This document shows, piece by piece, positions 30,745-39,362 of a stretch of DNA of 64,000 nucleotides. The notes under the pieces are model-generated. The model was not told where the DNA came from. It did not search any database and saw only the letters and a list, made by a program, of their open reading frames with translations. This stretch comes from Desulfoluna spongiiphila. Lineage in GTDB: Bacteria; Desulfobacterota; Desulfobacteria; Desulfobacterales; Desulfolunaceae. The stretch is from contig NZ_FMUX01000003.1 in the NCBI RefSeq assembly GCF_900101345.1, positions 114,200 to 178,199 of the forward strand, read 5' to 3'. Position 1 is the stretch's first letter. Each line of letters starts with the position of its first letter. Both the position numbers and the translations under genes were made by a program.

Positions 30745-31709
30745 CATCGTCTCCCGTTGCCCTTGGCCTTGGGTTTGCCTTTGGCCTTGCCGTTGCAGTG
30801 ATGGTCGATGAGTTTAAAGAGCTCTTTGGTCACTTTCTCTTTGGTGGCCCGGCTTCCGATGCGGGTGGTCTCCGAGGAGAGAATGTCCACGCAGATCTGG
30901 CGAAATGCCGAGTCGTTCTTGTCCACCGAGGCCCCCAGGACCCTGGCGGTCTTGGCGATCATCTGGCACCCCCTGATGGTGGGGGCAAACTCAAACACCT
31001 CCGAATCCCTCAGGCCCCGCACGATCCCCACGATTTTCTTCGAGTCCTCGTAGGAGACCCCCGAGCGGGAGTGCACGATCCCCACCTCGGTCTCCTCATC
31101 AAAATAGTCGAGGTCCAGGGTCACCATGCGATCCCTCAAGGCATCCTGGCTGCGATGGACCCCGGCGTACTCTTCGGGGTTGCTGGTAAAAATTGCCGTA
31201 AAATCCGGGTGCACCTTGACGTAGTTGCTGTCCCCGTTGCCCGTGGTGGGGATATCGAGCATCCGCTCCTGGAGTACGGAGAGCAGCACATTGTTGGCTT
31301 CGGGGCGGGAGCGGGTGAACTCGTCGTAGATCAGGGTGAACCCGTACTTGCAGGCCACGGTGAGGCGGTTGTCCACCCACTGCTTGCTCATGTTCTCCTC
31401 GGTTTTCAGCACCGAATGGATAAAATTGTCTCGGACCTTGCTGATGCTGTACCCGTTTTCACTGCCGATGAGGTTTGAGGTGGAGAACTCCTCGTCCCCG
31501 TGGATGAGGATCAGGGGGCGTCCCAGCTTGGCGGCGATGTGGATGGCCAGGGTGGTCTTCCCGGTGCCGGAGATGCCCCTCAGGTGCACGGGAAACCCCG
31601 CGTTGATGTAGCCCATGGCCCGGGCCGCAACATCTTTGACGTACTCTGTCTCCACAAAATCGGACATGGAGCGGGGTTCAAGGACGGTGGTGGGGTGGGC
31701 TATGGACAT
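30744..31709 (-). CDS. gvpN: Gas vesicle ATPase GvpN
   Basis: 321-residue AAA+ ATPase of the GvpN (MoxR-like) family. Walker A is GISGTGKTT (45-53), followed by GDEEFSTSNLIGSENGYS, Walker B LIYDEFTRS and the sensor region FTAIFTSNPEEYAG. GvpN is required for normal vesicle growth beyond small bicones. The C-terminus carries a lysine/glycine-rich tail (GKAKGKPKAKGNGRR). AAAGGAG lies six bases before the ATG. It is 95 bases downstream of the coiled-coil repeat protein. Confidence 0.95.
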   Translation of the reverse strand: MSIAHPTTVLEPRSMSDFVETEYVKDVAARAMGYINAGFPVHLRGISGTGKTTLAIHIAAKLGRPLILIHGDEEFSTSNLIGSENGYSISKVRDNFIHSVLKTEENMSKQWVDNRLTVACKYGFTLIYDEFTRSRPEANNVLLSVLQERMLDIPTTGNGDSNYVKVHPDFTAIFTSNPEEYAGVHRSQDALRDRMVTLDLDYFDEETEVGIVHSRSGVSYEDSKKIVGIVRGLRDSEVFEFAPTIRGCQMIAKTARVLGASVDKNDSAFRQICVDILSSETTRIGSRATKEKVTKELFKLIDHHCNGKAKGKPKAKGNGRR

Positions 31710-31804
31710 GGGACTCTCCTTTGCACAGGCACCATCTCATGGGGATGACGATGGCGTATAAAGTGGGTTCTCGGGGCTCGCCGCCAAAACACATGCCGGG
31801 ATGG

Positions 31805-32767
31805 TTATTCGGAAAAATAGAGGGCACCTTTCTTGCAGATCATGCCGGTGTCCTGAAGGTCACGCATGATGGGTATGAGCATCCGCCACTGCGCGATCCC
31901 CAGGATCTCAGCCACCTGGGTCATCTTCAGGCCATCCGGGTGCCCCTTCAAGGTCCCTGCGATCTCGGCCTTGAGCCTGGACACGTCCCCCGAATCGCCC
32001 TGGGCGGCGGCAGGGGAAGCGCCCGCCCCGTCTGCCTGGGTGCCTGTCTCCTGCCGGGCGGTTCCCCCCTGGGAGGGGGGCGTCGAATGGCGCTCAAGGA
32101 CGGAGGTGATTTTCGCCAGCACCCCCTGCCAGGCGGCGGCCATCTCCTGATGCTCTGTCCGCACCGTGTCCAAAAAATCCTGCACCCCTGCCTTTCGATC
32201 CTCTTCAAAGGCCCTCATGCCGGACTTGCGGGCACTCTCCATGGCCGCGCGGGTTTTGTTGAGCCCGCCTATAAAGGACCGGATCTCCCCGCGCATGACG
32301 GCGACATCGCCCCGCCGGGTCTCCACCTCTTCGACGCGATTATCCATGGCCTCCCGGGCCTGGGAGCCAAAGGTCGCTGAAAACTCAGCCAACTCGGACT
32401 TCAGGCTCTCGCCCATGGCACGGTGGGCACTCTCCAGCCCTTCGAGAAAGCTGCGGGTCTCCGCCTCCATCTGCCTCATGTCTGCCCGGAGCGCCTCGAT
32501 CTCTGCCATGCGCTGCCGGGTCTCCTCCATGGCTCCTTCCCGCCGCTTGTCGCCCTGTGACCCGAGATCCGTGGTAAACTGCTGCAGCCCCACCCGCAAG
32601 GTATGGCCCATTTCGGCGCGGTTTTCCGACAGGGACCCGATGAGCTCGGCCGTTCCCTTTTTGATCTCGGAAAAATCCCGCTGCATTTTCTCTTTAAGGA
32701 GACGCCGGTGTTCATACGCCTGTGCGATCTCCTCCCCCAACCGGTTGAAGTCCTGGGTTGTTGACAT
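31805..32767 (-). CDS. Repeat coiled-coil protein, candidate GvpC-like, with C-terminal wHTH
   Basis: 320 residues, start at 32767 with GGAG eight bases upstream. Three imperfect helical repeats of about 58-65 residues cover 34-200, each with the core (T/E)-x-(S/E)-(F/L)-(L/I)-x-G/S-L-x-x-x-R-x-x-M (SLSENRAEMG at 45, GLESAHRAMGE at 110, GLNKTRAAMES at 168). After a low-complexity linker (240-265) the last 60 residues look like a winged helix (LKMTQVAEILGIAQWRMLIP). GvpC proteins are repeat-built helical proteins that stiffen the vesicle wall; this could be the functional equivalent, but the DNA-binding-like tail is unusual. Placed between gvpN and another helical gene near gvpA. Confidence 0.65.
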   Translation of the reverse strand: MSTTQDFNRLGEEIAQAYEHRRLLKEKMQRDFSEIKKGTAELIGSLSENRAEMGHTLRVGLQQFTTDLGSQGDKRREGAMEETRQRMAEIEALRADMRQMEAETRSFLEGLESAHRAMGESLKSELAEFSATFGSQAREAMDNRVEEVETRRGDVAVMRGEIRSFIGGLNKTRAAMESARKSGMRAFEEDRKAGVQDFLDTVRTEHQEMAAAWQGVLAKITSVLERHSTPPSQGGTARQETGTQADGAGASPAAAQGDSGDVSRLKAEIAGTLKGHPDGLKMTQVAEILGIAQWRMLIPIMRDLQDTGMICKKGALYFSE

Positions 32768-32887
32768 GGTGCACTCTCCATTTGCTACCGGTACAAAGGC
32801 TGCCGCAAAGGGCACCCTTTTCGTGTTTTGTTAAATACATCCGGCCGAGCCGGCACCCGCCCCCGGCTCAACGCGGGGCTCCTCCCA

Positions 32888-33523
32888 TCAACTGCTCAAG
32901 CGGGCCACCTGCTGCCACTGGCCCTGGACCCGGCTTCGCATCCGGTCAAAATCATCCAGAAAGGCAAAAAGGGTCTGGTTTGTCTCGCTCTGCTGGGCAC
33001 TGATCGCCTTGAGCATGGTCTTCAAGTCCTTCACCTTCACCGCCTCCCCCTTGTCCAGGAGCGTTCGCAGGCCCATCTTCAGCTCCACCTGCTCCACCTG
33101 AAACCGCTTCAAAATGCCAATAACTTTCAACTCCCGCTCTTTCTGGCGGGTCAGGATCTCTTCGCGGATGAACTCAACCTCTTCAAGGGGGGTGGCGCAT
33201 CCGTTGCAGATGATATGGCGAAGGCGGCTGATCACCGCCTCCTCTTCCAGGCGGAACTGGGTCAGGTGGCCTGCGGCCTCTGCCTCAATGCAATGGTGAC
33301 GCTCCAGGACCTCTTCGACCATGGCGTCAAAGTCCTTGCGCCTCAGGCTCTGGGAGACCGCCAGGTTGGAACGGACCTCACCCACCATCTCGGACAAATC
33401 CGAGCGATACGTCACCAGCACCTCGTGGGCCTGGGACATCAAGGCACACACGGTGTTGACACGCCCTTCATAGGAATCGATGATGCTCTCAGCCAGTCGC
33501 CTTAACTCCTCACCGGTGCCCAT
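32888..33523 (-). CDS. Helical gas vesicle cluster protein, unknown
   Basis: 211 residues, almost entirely predicted helix with heptad character; no signal peptide or membrane helix. A C-N-G-C pair (IICNGCATP) lies near the middle. The first part (EELRRLAESIIDSYEGRVN) resembles the start of the neighbouring repeat protein (FNRLGEEIAQAYEHR), so the two may share an N-terminal interaction helix. I chose the ATG at 33523; a GTG six codons upstream is possible. It is the first gene after gvpA in the direction of transcription, beyond the large inverted repeat at 33559-33638. Position parallels gvpC in other clusters. Confidence 0.6.
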   Translation of the reverse strand: MGTGEELRRLAESIIDSYEGRVNTVCALMSQAHEVLVTYRSDLSEMVGEVRSNLAVSQSLRRKDFDAMVEEVLERHHCIEAEAAGHLTQFRLEEEAVISRLRHIICNGCATPLEEVEFIREEILTRQKERELKVIGILKRFQVEQVELKMGLRTLLDKGEAVKVKDLKTMLKAISAQQSETNQTLFAFLDDFDRMRSRVQGQWQQVARLSS

Positions 33524-33558
33524 GCGCCCACCCTTTTTCACCCAATGTTCTCGTATTC

Positions 33559-33638
33559 AAAAACCGTCAACAAATCGGACAATAGCCGAGGTGGAGAAGC
33601 CAGTCCGCGGGGTATTGTCGGATTGATTGACGGTTTTT
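33559..33638. terminator. 26-bp inverted repeat between gvpA and downstream genes
   Basis: Arms 33559-33584 and 33613-33638 are inverted copies with 23 of 26 positions paired, around a 28-base loop. On the minus strand, the direction of the cluster, the stem ends in TTTTTG; on the plus strand it ends in TTTTTTT. It sits about 230 bases after the gvpA stop and 36 bases before the next gene, where a partial terminator would keep gvpA mRNA in excess over accessory genes. The rest of 33639-33864 shows no gene. Confidence 0.55.
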
Positions 33639-33864
33639 TTGATGGTCCCGGTAAGCGCCGGGGGCGCTGCCGAGCGGTTCGGTCATGGTCTGTGACATGG
33701 CGATGTCACCTTCGCGATCTCCCATGGACTCGATACGGCCCCATCATCTCCATCCACACCCCGAGATTTCAGATATGCTTAAAGTGCGCGTCATGACCAA
33801 AGGGGCGGCAACCGCACCGTTGGTGACCCTAAGGATACCTGCCAATCTCACTTCCGCGTTGATG

Positions 33865-34080
33865 TTAGGCTGTTGTGGTTGCCGTAGCCGTCAGACCAAC
33901 GGCTTCGGCATACTTAAGATAGGTGTCCACACCGGCAAGAACCACCCGGGCCTCCACCGCCAACAGTTCGATGCCCACCAGGGAAACCCTGGCCCAGGCA
34001 TCCACGACCACACCCTTGTCAAGGATCCGGTCCACAACTTCCACAAGGCTTGAAGATGCATTGGTTTTTTCGACTGCCAT
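33865..34080 (-). CDS. gvpA: Major gas vesicle shell protein GvpA
   Basis: 71-residue GvpA, the main wall protein. Residues 12-60 carry the conserved core ([19 protein letters not shown], then [21 protein letters not shown]). The protein has no fused domain, unlike the two other GvpA-family genes of the cluster. The start at 34080 has AAAGGAG seven bases upstream. It forms hydrophobic inward-facing and hydrophilic outward-facing surfaces of the ribs (family knowledge). First structural gene of the minus-strand cluster, 200 bases after the receiver-like gene; I found no strong promoter in that gap. Confidence 0.96.
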   Translation of the reverse strand: MAVEKTNASSSLVEVVDRILDKGVVVDAWARVSLVGIELLAVEARVVLAGVDTYLKYAEAVGLTATATTTA

Positions 34081-34279
34081 GGTTACACTCCTTTGTCCTA
34101 AGGGTAATAAATGATGCGGTCTCAACTCCACCAAACCGCCTGACCTGCCTTGGGGCAGCAGGAGCCGTCTTTCGGCCTCCCTTACCGCCCCGCTATCCAG
34201 GCCCCAACCCCGTGGCGGGCCGGACCCTGAAATCCATTATTCGTCGTGGTATGCTACAGGGCATGGAACACATGGGGTC

Positions 34280-34690
34280 TCATGCCTGGTTTACCGCTTC
34301 GGTGTTCATGCCCCGCTGGCCCTTGAGGGCCATGCGGCACTTGCCGATGAGCACATGCATGTCAAAGGGTTTTTCAAGGAAAGCAAAGGCGCCTTTGTCC
34401 ATGAACCCCTCTTTGACCTCCCGGGTCCCAAACCCGGAGATGGCAATCACGGGCCGGGTGTAGCCCCTCTCCCGGAGGCGCCGGAACACGCTCAACCCGC
34501 TCATGTCCGGAAGGCGATAATTCAAAATGACCAGCTCGGTCTCGGGATGACGGCCCCACTCCTCAAGGGCCTCGCCGCCGCTCAGGGCCGCTTCCACATG
34601 AAACCCTGCGGCATCGAGGATGTTGGCGACCACCCAGAGCAACTCATCTGAGTCTTCAACAAGCAATATCATGGGAGATTTTTCATTCAT
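34280..34690 (-). CDS. Single-domain receiver-like protein with Asn at the phosphorylation site
   Basis: 136 residues forming one CheY-like receiver domain. The acidic pocket (LVEDSD, near 9-14) and the conserved lysine (LEKPF) are present, but the acceptor strand reads LVILNYRLPDMSG: the codon is AAT, giving Asn where the phosphorylated Asp should be. The protein probably works as a constitutive or phosphorylation-independent receiver. It lies between the NtrC-type regulator and gvpA on the same strand, with a sigma-54 promoter 70 bases upstream (34759-34774). It may tune the kinase/activator pair or couple to vesicle genes; this is inference. Confidence 0.82.
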   Translation of the reverse strand: MNEKSPMILLVEDSDELLWVVANILDAAGFHVEAALSGGEALEEWGRHPETELVILNYRLPDMSGLSVFRRLRERGYTRPVIAISGFGTREVKEGFMDKGAFAFLEKPFDMHVLIGKCRMALKGQRGMNTEAVNQA

Positions 34691-35199
34691 TTTTCATGGC
34701 TGTCATTTTATTTTTAATAAATTTTTGTTCAAATTTTGGGATTTATTGATAGAAATAATGCAACTTACGTACCACTCGCCGCAAACATTAAAAAACAAAC
34801 AAATACAGGATGATAAGTCAATCGCATCCCACAGGCGGCAGGGCACCCGTACCCCACCCCGGCCCCGTCTGTTTCCCGCCAGGCCGCAGGGTCTCCCGGG
34901 GTTTCGGAAAGACCACGGGGCCAGACCCACTGTTTCCGGGCCCCCCGCAGCCCGGGGAAATCCCGGGCACAACCGTGGCATCGGTGTCTCTACTGGGGCA
35001 TTGGTGCCATAATCTCCAAGGGGACCATGGATGCCGGTGAGAATTTGTTGAAAGGGAGTTAAGGAAAGCTGATGAAAGGGTGATGCATTGAGATCAGAAT
35101 ACGGTGAAAACAGAAACGCCGGCGGGAAGCCCTGCCCCGGTAAAACGGATACCGGCATGGTTTCAGGCCCGTATCGGGCGCACCCGCCTGGGGTGCAGG
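34691..35199. other. AT-rich regulatory region upstream of the receiver-like gene
   Basis: No gene is supported. The part at 34683-34815 is markedly AT-rich compared with its surroundings and carries the sigma-54 promoter on the minus strand. Further upstream two near-identical 10-mers, GGCATCGGTG (34977) and GGCATTGGTG (34997), are spaced 20 bases apart and could be activator sites. The remainder is GC-rich with small hairpins behind the stop of the NtrC-type gene. Confidence 0.5.
34759..34774 (-). promoter_or_regulatory. Sigma-54 promoter upstream of receiver-like gene and gvpA
   Basis: On the minus strand the sequence reads TGGTACGTAAGTTGCA, against the consensus TGGCACG-N4-TTGCW: only one consensus base differs, and GG to GC spacing is exactly ten. 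It lies about 70 bases before the receiver-like start codon. An NtrC-family activator with an intact GAFTGA motif is encoded 0.4 kb upstream. Confidence 0.75.
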
Positions 35200-36618
35200 T
35201 TAATGCGTTCGCCCGAGGCCATAGGCCTTCAGCTTGCGGTACAGGGTCTTGTAATCAATCTTTAACCGCCGGGCAGCTTCCCGCTTGTTGCCCCGGCTCT
35301 GCTTCAGGGTTTCCCGGATAATCTGCCTCTCCCACAGGCCCGAGACATGCTTGATGGCTTCGGTGAGGGACCGCCCCCCCAAATCCGCCGCAGGAGCGGG
35401 AAAGGAGGCCGGGGCCATCACCTCGTGTTCGGCATGGAGGGCCAGGCATCCCGGTTCAATGAACTGCCCTTCGCATATCAACGAGGCCTGGCGCACAATG
35501 TTTTTCAATTCGCGAACGTTTCCGGGCCAGTCATGGGAAAGCAGGGCCTCCATGGCCCCATCGGAAAACCCCATGACGTTTTGCCCGTAGGGTCGTTTGC
35601 GATTCCTGTTGAAAAACCGTTTCGCAAGGTAGGGGATGTCCTCTTTGCGCTCACGCAGGGCGGGGACCCGGATGTAAAACTCCTTCAGCCGGTAATACAG
35701 GTCCGAGCGAAACCTCTCGGTGTGGCGGTCCTGATCCAGGGCCTGGTTCGTGGCCGCGACGATCCGTATCCGCACGGGCAGGGCCCGTTTCGCCCCAAGC
35801 CGCTGGACGCAGCGTTCCTGGACCGTTCGCAGGAGTTTCTGCTGGGCCCCGTAAGGAAGGCAGCCCACCTCATCTAAGAACAGGGTGCCGTCCTGGGCCA
35901 ACTCGAAAAACCCCGGTTTGTTCTCCTGGGCTCCGGTAAAGGCCCCCTTCATGTACCCGAAGAGCTCGCTTTCGATGAGGGTCTCGGGGATGGCCCCGCA
36001 GTTGACCGCCACAAAAGGGCCCTTTTTCACCGGGCTCAGGGCATGGATGGTCTGGGCCACCAGCTCCTTGCCCACCCCGCTCTCCCCTTCGATGAGCACC
36101 GTCAAATCGCTGGCCGCCACCTTCTCCACCTTCCACGCCAGGATCTGCACGGCATGGCTCCGGCCCATTTTTTCAAACAAGGGGTTCTCCCCCGCGCAGG
36201 GCCCGTCACCGGGCAGCCCCCTGTCCAGGAAATCCGAATTCTGAAGGGCCTCCTCAATCAGAAAAAGCAGGTCGTTGTTGTTGACCGGCTTGGTCACGTA
36301 GTCGCACACCCCGATCTTCATGGCCCGGACCGCAGTTTTCACCTCGGAGTAGGCCGTCACCATGATGATGGGAAGGGAAGGGTACTGCCGATAGAGGCAC
36401 TCGGCCACGGCGATGCCGTCCCGACCGGGCATCCGCTGGTCCAGGAGCACCAGGTCCGCCATGTCGTCGTTTAAAAGCTTGAGGGCATCATCCCCGTTGG
36501 GGGCCTGCCTCACGTCGTAGCGAGCCAGGGAGAGCACATTGGAGATGGCCCAGCGAAAATCCTGGTCATCGTCCACCACCATGATCTTTTTCTGCATCGC
36601 CTCTGTCGAGTTGTTCAT
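35200..36618 (-). CDS. NtrC-family sigma-54 response regulator
   Basis: 472 residues: receiver (acceptor Asp in LVLLDQRMPGRDG), central AAA+ domain (Walker A GESGVGKE, sigma-54 contact loop GAFTGA within GYMKGAFTGAQ, Walker B GTLFLDEVG) and a Fis-type helix-turn-helix at the C-terminus (NKREAARRLKIDYKTLYRKL). It activates sigma-54 RNA polymerase when phosphorylated. The ATG at 36618 has GGGAGG just upstream and overlaps the kinase stop (ATGA), so the pair is co-translated. Its position upstream of a sigma-54 promoter and gvpA makes gas vesicle genes the likely target (inference). Confidence 0.92.
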   Translation of the reverse strand: MNNSTEAMQKKIMVVDDDQDFRWAISNVLSLARYDVRQAPNGDDALKLLNDDMADLVLLDQRMPGRDGIAVAECLYRQYPSLPIIMVTAYSEVKTAVRAMKIGVCDYVTKPVNNNDLLFLIEEALQNSDFLDRGLPGDGPCAGENPLFEKMGRSHAVQILAWKVEKVAASDLTVLIEGESGVGKELVAQTIHALSPVKKGPFVAVNCGAIPETLIESELFGYMKGAFTGAQENKPGFFELAQDGTLFLDEVGCLPYGAQQKLLRTVQERCVQRLGAKRALPVRIRIVAATNQALDQDRHTERFRSDLYYRLKEFYIRVPALRERKEDIPYLAKRFFNRNRKRPYGQNVMGFSDGAMEALLSHDWPGNVRELKNIVRQASLICEGQFIEPGCLALHAEHEVMAPASFPAPAADLGGRSLTEAIKHVSGLWERQIIRETLKQSRGNKREAARRLKIDYKTLYRKLKAYGLGRTH

Positions 36619-37757
36619 CCAGCCTCCCAATCCCCGTCCGGCCCATCCCCGTTGCGGCTTGCAATGGGCAGCAAAATGGACATGTCGGTGCCGTTTCGTC
36701 TGCCTCCGGTGATGCGTATCTGCCCGCCATGCTGTTTGATGATGGCATGGGAGATGCTCAGCCCCAGCCCCGTGCCGTTGTCTTTGGTGGTAAAAAACGG
36801 ATCAAACACCTGCTCCCGGTACTCTTCGGGGATCCCCGGCCCGTTGTCGATGATGTTGACCTCCACCATCTCGGCCTTTTTCACGTGCCGCGTGGTCAGG
36901 GTCACCCGCCCATGCGTTGAGACGGCCTGGAAAGCATTTAAGGTGATGTTTAAAAAAACCTGTTCCAGCTTTTCACGGTCCCCGACGATCCTCGGCAGGT
37001 TGGGGTCTGCCTTGAGGCAGGTCTGGATACTCCCCTGGCTCGCCTCCAGCCGGGCCATCTTCACCACATGGCCCAGGATCGCGTTGAGGCTCAAGCGCTT
37101 CCAGTCCAGATTGGACGGCTTGGCAAAGGAGAGCAGCTCCTCGATGAGCCGGCTCGCCTTCTGGCTGTTGCGATAAATCACTTGGAGGTTCTCCGCCAGG
37201 GGACGCTCGATGGTGAGGTTCTCGATGCTGAACTGGGCACAGGAGCTGATGACCGCCAGGGGGTTTCGAAGTTCGTGGGCCAGTCCCGCCGAAAGGTGGC
37301 CCAGGGCCAGAAGCTTCAGGGACTGTCGCTTGAACTCTTCGCTCCGGCTTTTTTCGGTGAGGGCCACGCAGGCCCCCATCACCCCCAGCCCCCGCCGACC
37401 CGCCGGCTCAAAAAGACTGATGGCCGCCTTCACGGGAAACACCGTGCCGTTTTTCTTTACCGCCGTCATCTCCCGGTCCCCCCCCTTCTCGCCCACCCTG
37501 CCGCGCCACTGGGCAAACCCTCCTTTAAGGAGAAAAAACCGTTCCACGCCACACCCCAGCACCTCGTGCCTGTCGTCGTACCCCCAGAGCTTCAGAAACG
37601 CAGGGTTGACCTCAAACACCATGCCCTTGGCGTCGGCGAAAAACACCGCGTTGATGGAATTCGCAAGGGCGTGCTCCTTCATCCTCAAGGCACCGGCCAA
37701 CCGGTGGCATTCCAGCGATTTTTCTTTCAGTATGTCTCGTTGATACGCTCTTTTCAT
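36615..37757 (-). CDS. PAS-domain histidine kinase partner of the NtrC-type regulator
   Basis: 380 residues, soluble. A PAS domain (about 30-140: NSINAVFFADAKGMVFEVNP) precedes a HisKA domain with LSAGLAHELRNPLAV and an ATPase domain (NITLNAFQAV, FFTTKDNGTGLGLS). This is the NtrB/ZraS-like type that pairs with sigma-54 response regulators. The start at 37757 is chosen because an in-frame extension to 37889 has no family features; its ribosome binding site is weak. No membrane segment is seen, so the signal is likely cytoplasmic. Confidence 0.85.
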   Translation of the reverse strand: MKRAYQRDILKEKSLECHRLAGALRMKEHALANSINAVFFADAKGMVFEVNPAFLKLWGYDDRHEVLGCGVERFFLLKGGFAQWRGRVGEKGGDREMTAVKKNGTVFPVKAAISLFEPAGRRGLGVMGACVALTEKSRSEEFKRQSLKLLALGHLSAGLAHELRNPLAVISSCAQFSIENLTIERPLAENLQVIYRNSQKASRLIEELLSFAKPSNLDWKRLSLNAILGHVVKMARLEASQGSIQTCLKADPNLPRIVGDREKLEQVFLNITLNAFQAVSTHGRVTLTTRHVKKAEMVEVNIIDNGPGIPEEYREQVFDPFFTTKDNGTGLGLSISHAIIKQHGGQIRITGGRRNGTDMSILLPIASRNGDGPDGDWEAG

Positions 37758-38379
37758 GGCAAGCCCGTTCGTCCTTAATGGGTGCAGGGGCATCCCCCAG
37801 GGCCTTGCAGAAGCCCGTACCCATGGAGTCGGTCCTGGATTTCTGCTCTGCATCGTCCGATGAATGCCAGTGGCTGCACGCTTGTTCATGGGGATGTGTG
37901 GTCCGGTCCGGACCTGTGAACACAGCCCATTGCATAAGGCGGGTGGTATTTTTCGTATTGGTGTGAGAAACTCGAACAGGTAACAAGAGATCAGGGTAGG
38001 CGCGGTTTGTCATGCTCAAGAGCCATGGGACGAATGCCATCATCACACCGTCAATAAAAAACCGCTGTAAATCGCTTTACCTTACATCGAAAACAGTTAT
38101 AATGTCAATGATTTATACAAAAGACCAGCAGACTATTTCCTGCACCACGGGCCACCGAACACCGGTCCCGGCCTTTTCCCGGACCACCCTTGACAGAATT
38201 CGCACCCGCGATCTATAGAAGAGCATCACAACAAAAACAGGCAGCAGGACCCAAGGCACTGGAAAGGTTCGGCCCCCATGCAAGCTATGGGGAGTGCCCG
38301 ATACCTGGAAAACCCGACCATACCGCCCGATTGGCTCCCCGGGCCCCGTGGGAAGCCGTCACCAATCCGAGACGTTATC
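37758..38379. other. Divergent intergenic region between kinase and TPR gene
   Basis: No gene is supported. The middle part (38030-38130) is AT-rich and contains TTATAAT-like sequences on both strands. The clear sigma-70 promoter at 38190-38219 serves the TPR gene. I could not decide on a promoter for the kinase/activator pair. Confidence 0.45.
38190..38219 (+). promoter_or_regulatory. Sigma-70 promoter of the TPR gene
   Basis: Perfect TTGACA (38190-38195), 18-base spacer, TATAGA (38214-38219). Predicted start near 38226, about 155 bases before the gene. Confidence 0.6.
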
Positions 38380-39264
38380 ATGAAGCATTTGTTCCTCACC
38401 CTTCTTACCGTCGCGCTCCTCGTCGCTCCGGCACCGGCCCGGGCCAAAAGCGCCGTTTCCCCCCGACCGTCCGGTGAGGCGGTGGCCCAAAAAGATACGG
38501 GAAACCGCCACTTCGAGGCGGGGCAGTACATGGAGGCCATCGCCAGTTACACCAAAGCCATCAAAGCCTCCCCCGATTATTTTGAGGCGTATTACAACCG
38601 CGGGCTCACCTGGCACAACCTGAAGCTCTTCTACAAGGCCATCGTGGACTTCGACCGTGCCCTGGAGCTTCGTCCCAACGATCCGGATATTCTCTATTTC
38701 CGCGGACTCGCCTACGAAAAAACCGGCCAGTTCGGCCTTGCCCTTGCCGACATCAAACGCGCAGCGGCCAAGAACAACCGGCTGGCCAAAGAACACCTGA
38801 AGGATGGAGAACTCAAAGGAAAAGCCGGTAAAGCAGCAAAAAAAGACAAAGCCATCCAGAGCCTTGCCGACGATGGCTCTGGGGACGGAATGGCACGGAC
38901 CACCCGGACCACTTTGACACACAACGCCTATGGGGGAAAAACCACCACCACCGTCTTCTCCAAGGGCGACCGCCTCTACGACGGCCCGGAGGGCATCTTC
39001 AAGCAGCTCAACCACTACAACGACGCCGGGACCCTGAGGCGAAGCGACACCTTCCATCACGCCCTGTTCAGTGCAAAAAACAACCGGAACAAAACCATCA
39101 CCCACTTCAACGCCCAAGGGACTTACACCCTCATGGAGTACCACCTCACAGGCCGGAACCTGGGCAAGGTGGAACTCTTCTATTACGGAGAGAAGGGCTC
39201 TCTCATCAAGTCAGAAACCGTCAGCTTGAGCCGGTACCAGAAGATGGACCTCAACACCCCCTGA
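38380..39264 (+). CDS. Exported TPR-repeat protein
   Basis: 294 residues. A signal peptide (MKHLFLTLLTVALLVAPAPA, cleavage expected after ARA near 22) is followed by three TPR units (about 35-150: AGQYMEAIASYTKAIKASPD, YYNRGLTWHNLKLFYKAIVD, YFRGLAYEKTGQFGLALADI). The C-terminal half (about 175-294) is a beta-rich region of the wrapped-repeat style (YDGPEGIFKQLNHYNDAGTL) that I do not recognise. Probably periplasmic. Start placed at the signal peptide methionine; the frame is open further upstream. A strong bidirectional terminator follows. Confidence 0.75.
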   Translation: MKHLFLTLLTVALLVAPAPARAKSAVSPRPSGEAVAQKDTGNRHFEAGQYMEAIASYTKAIKASPDYFEAYYNRGLTWHNLKLFYKAIVDFDRALELRPNDPDILYFRGLAYEKTGQFGLALADIKRAAAKNNRLAKEHLKDGELKGKAGKAAKKDKAIQSLADDGSGDGMARTTRTTLTHNAYGGKTTTTVFSKGDRLYDGPEGIFKQLNHYNDAGTLRRSDTFHHALFSAKNNRNKTITHFNAQGTYTLMEYHLTGRNLGKVELFYYGEKGSLIKSETVSLSRYQKMDLNTP

Positions 39265-39288
39265 TCCCTCTCCCCAAAAAAACAAAAA

Positions 39289-39327
39289 AGCCCGATCCAC
39301 ACATACGCGTGGATCGGGCTTTTTTTT
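39289..39327. terminator. Bidirectional terminator between TPR gene and pyrF
   Basis: AGCCCGATCCAC / GTGGATCGGGCT perfect 12-bp stem with an 8-base loop, followed by T7 on the plus strand and preceded by an A-rich run that serves as T tract for the minus strand. It separates two convergent genes. Confidence 0.92.
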
Positions 39328-39362
39328 GGCGGCAACCGGTCAGCTAAGCAGAGCTTCCGGGG

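Noticed and set aside
34114..34130. GG-N10-GC pattern on the minus strand just before gvpA
   Set aside because: The distance to the start codon would fit a sigma-54 promoter, but TGGAG...CCGCA lacks the TTGC and CAC parts, so the match is too weak compared with the site at 34759.
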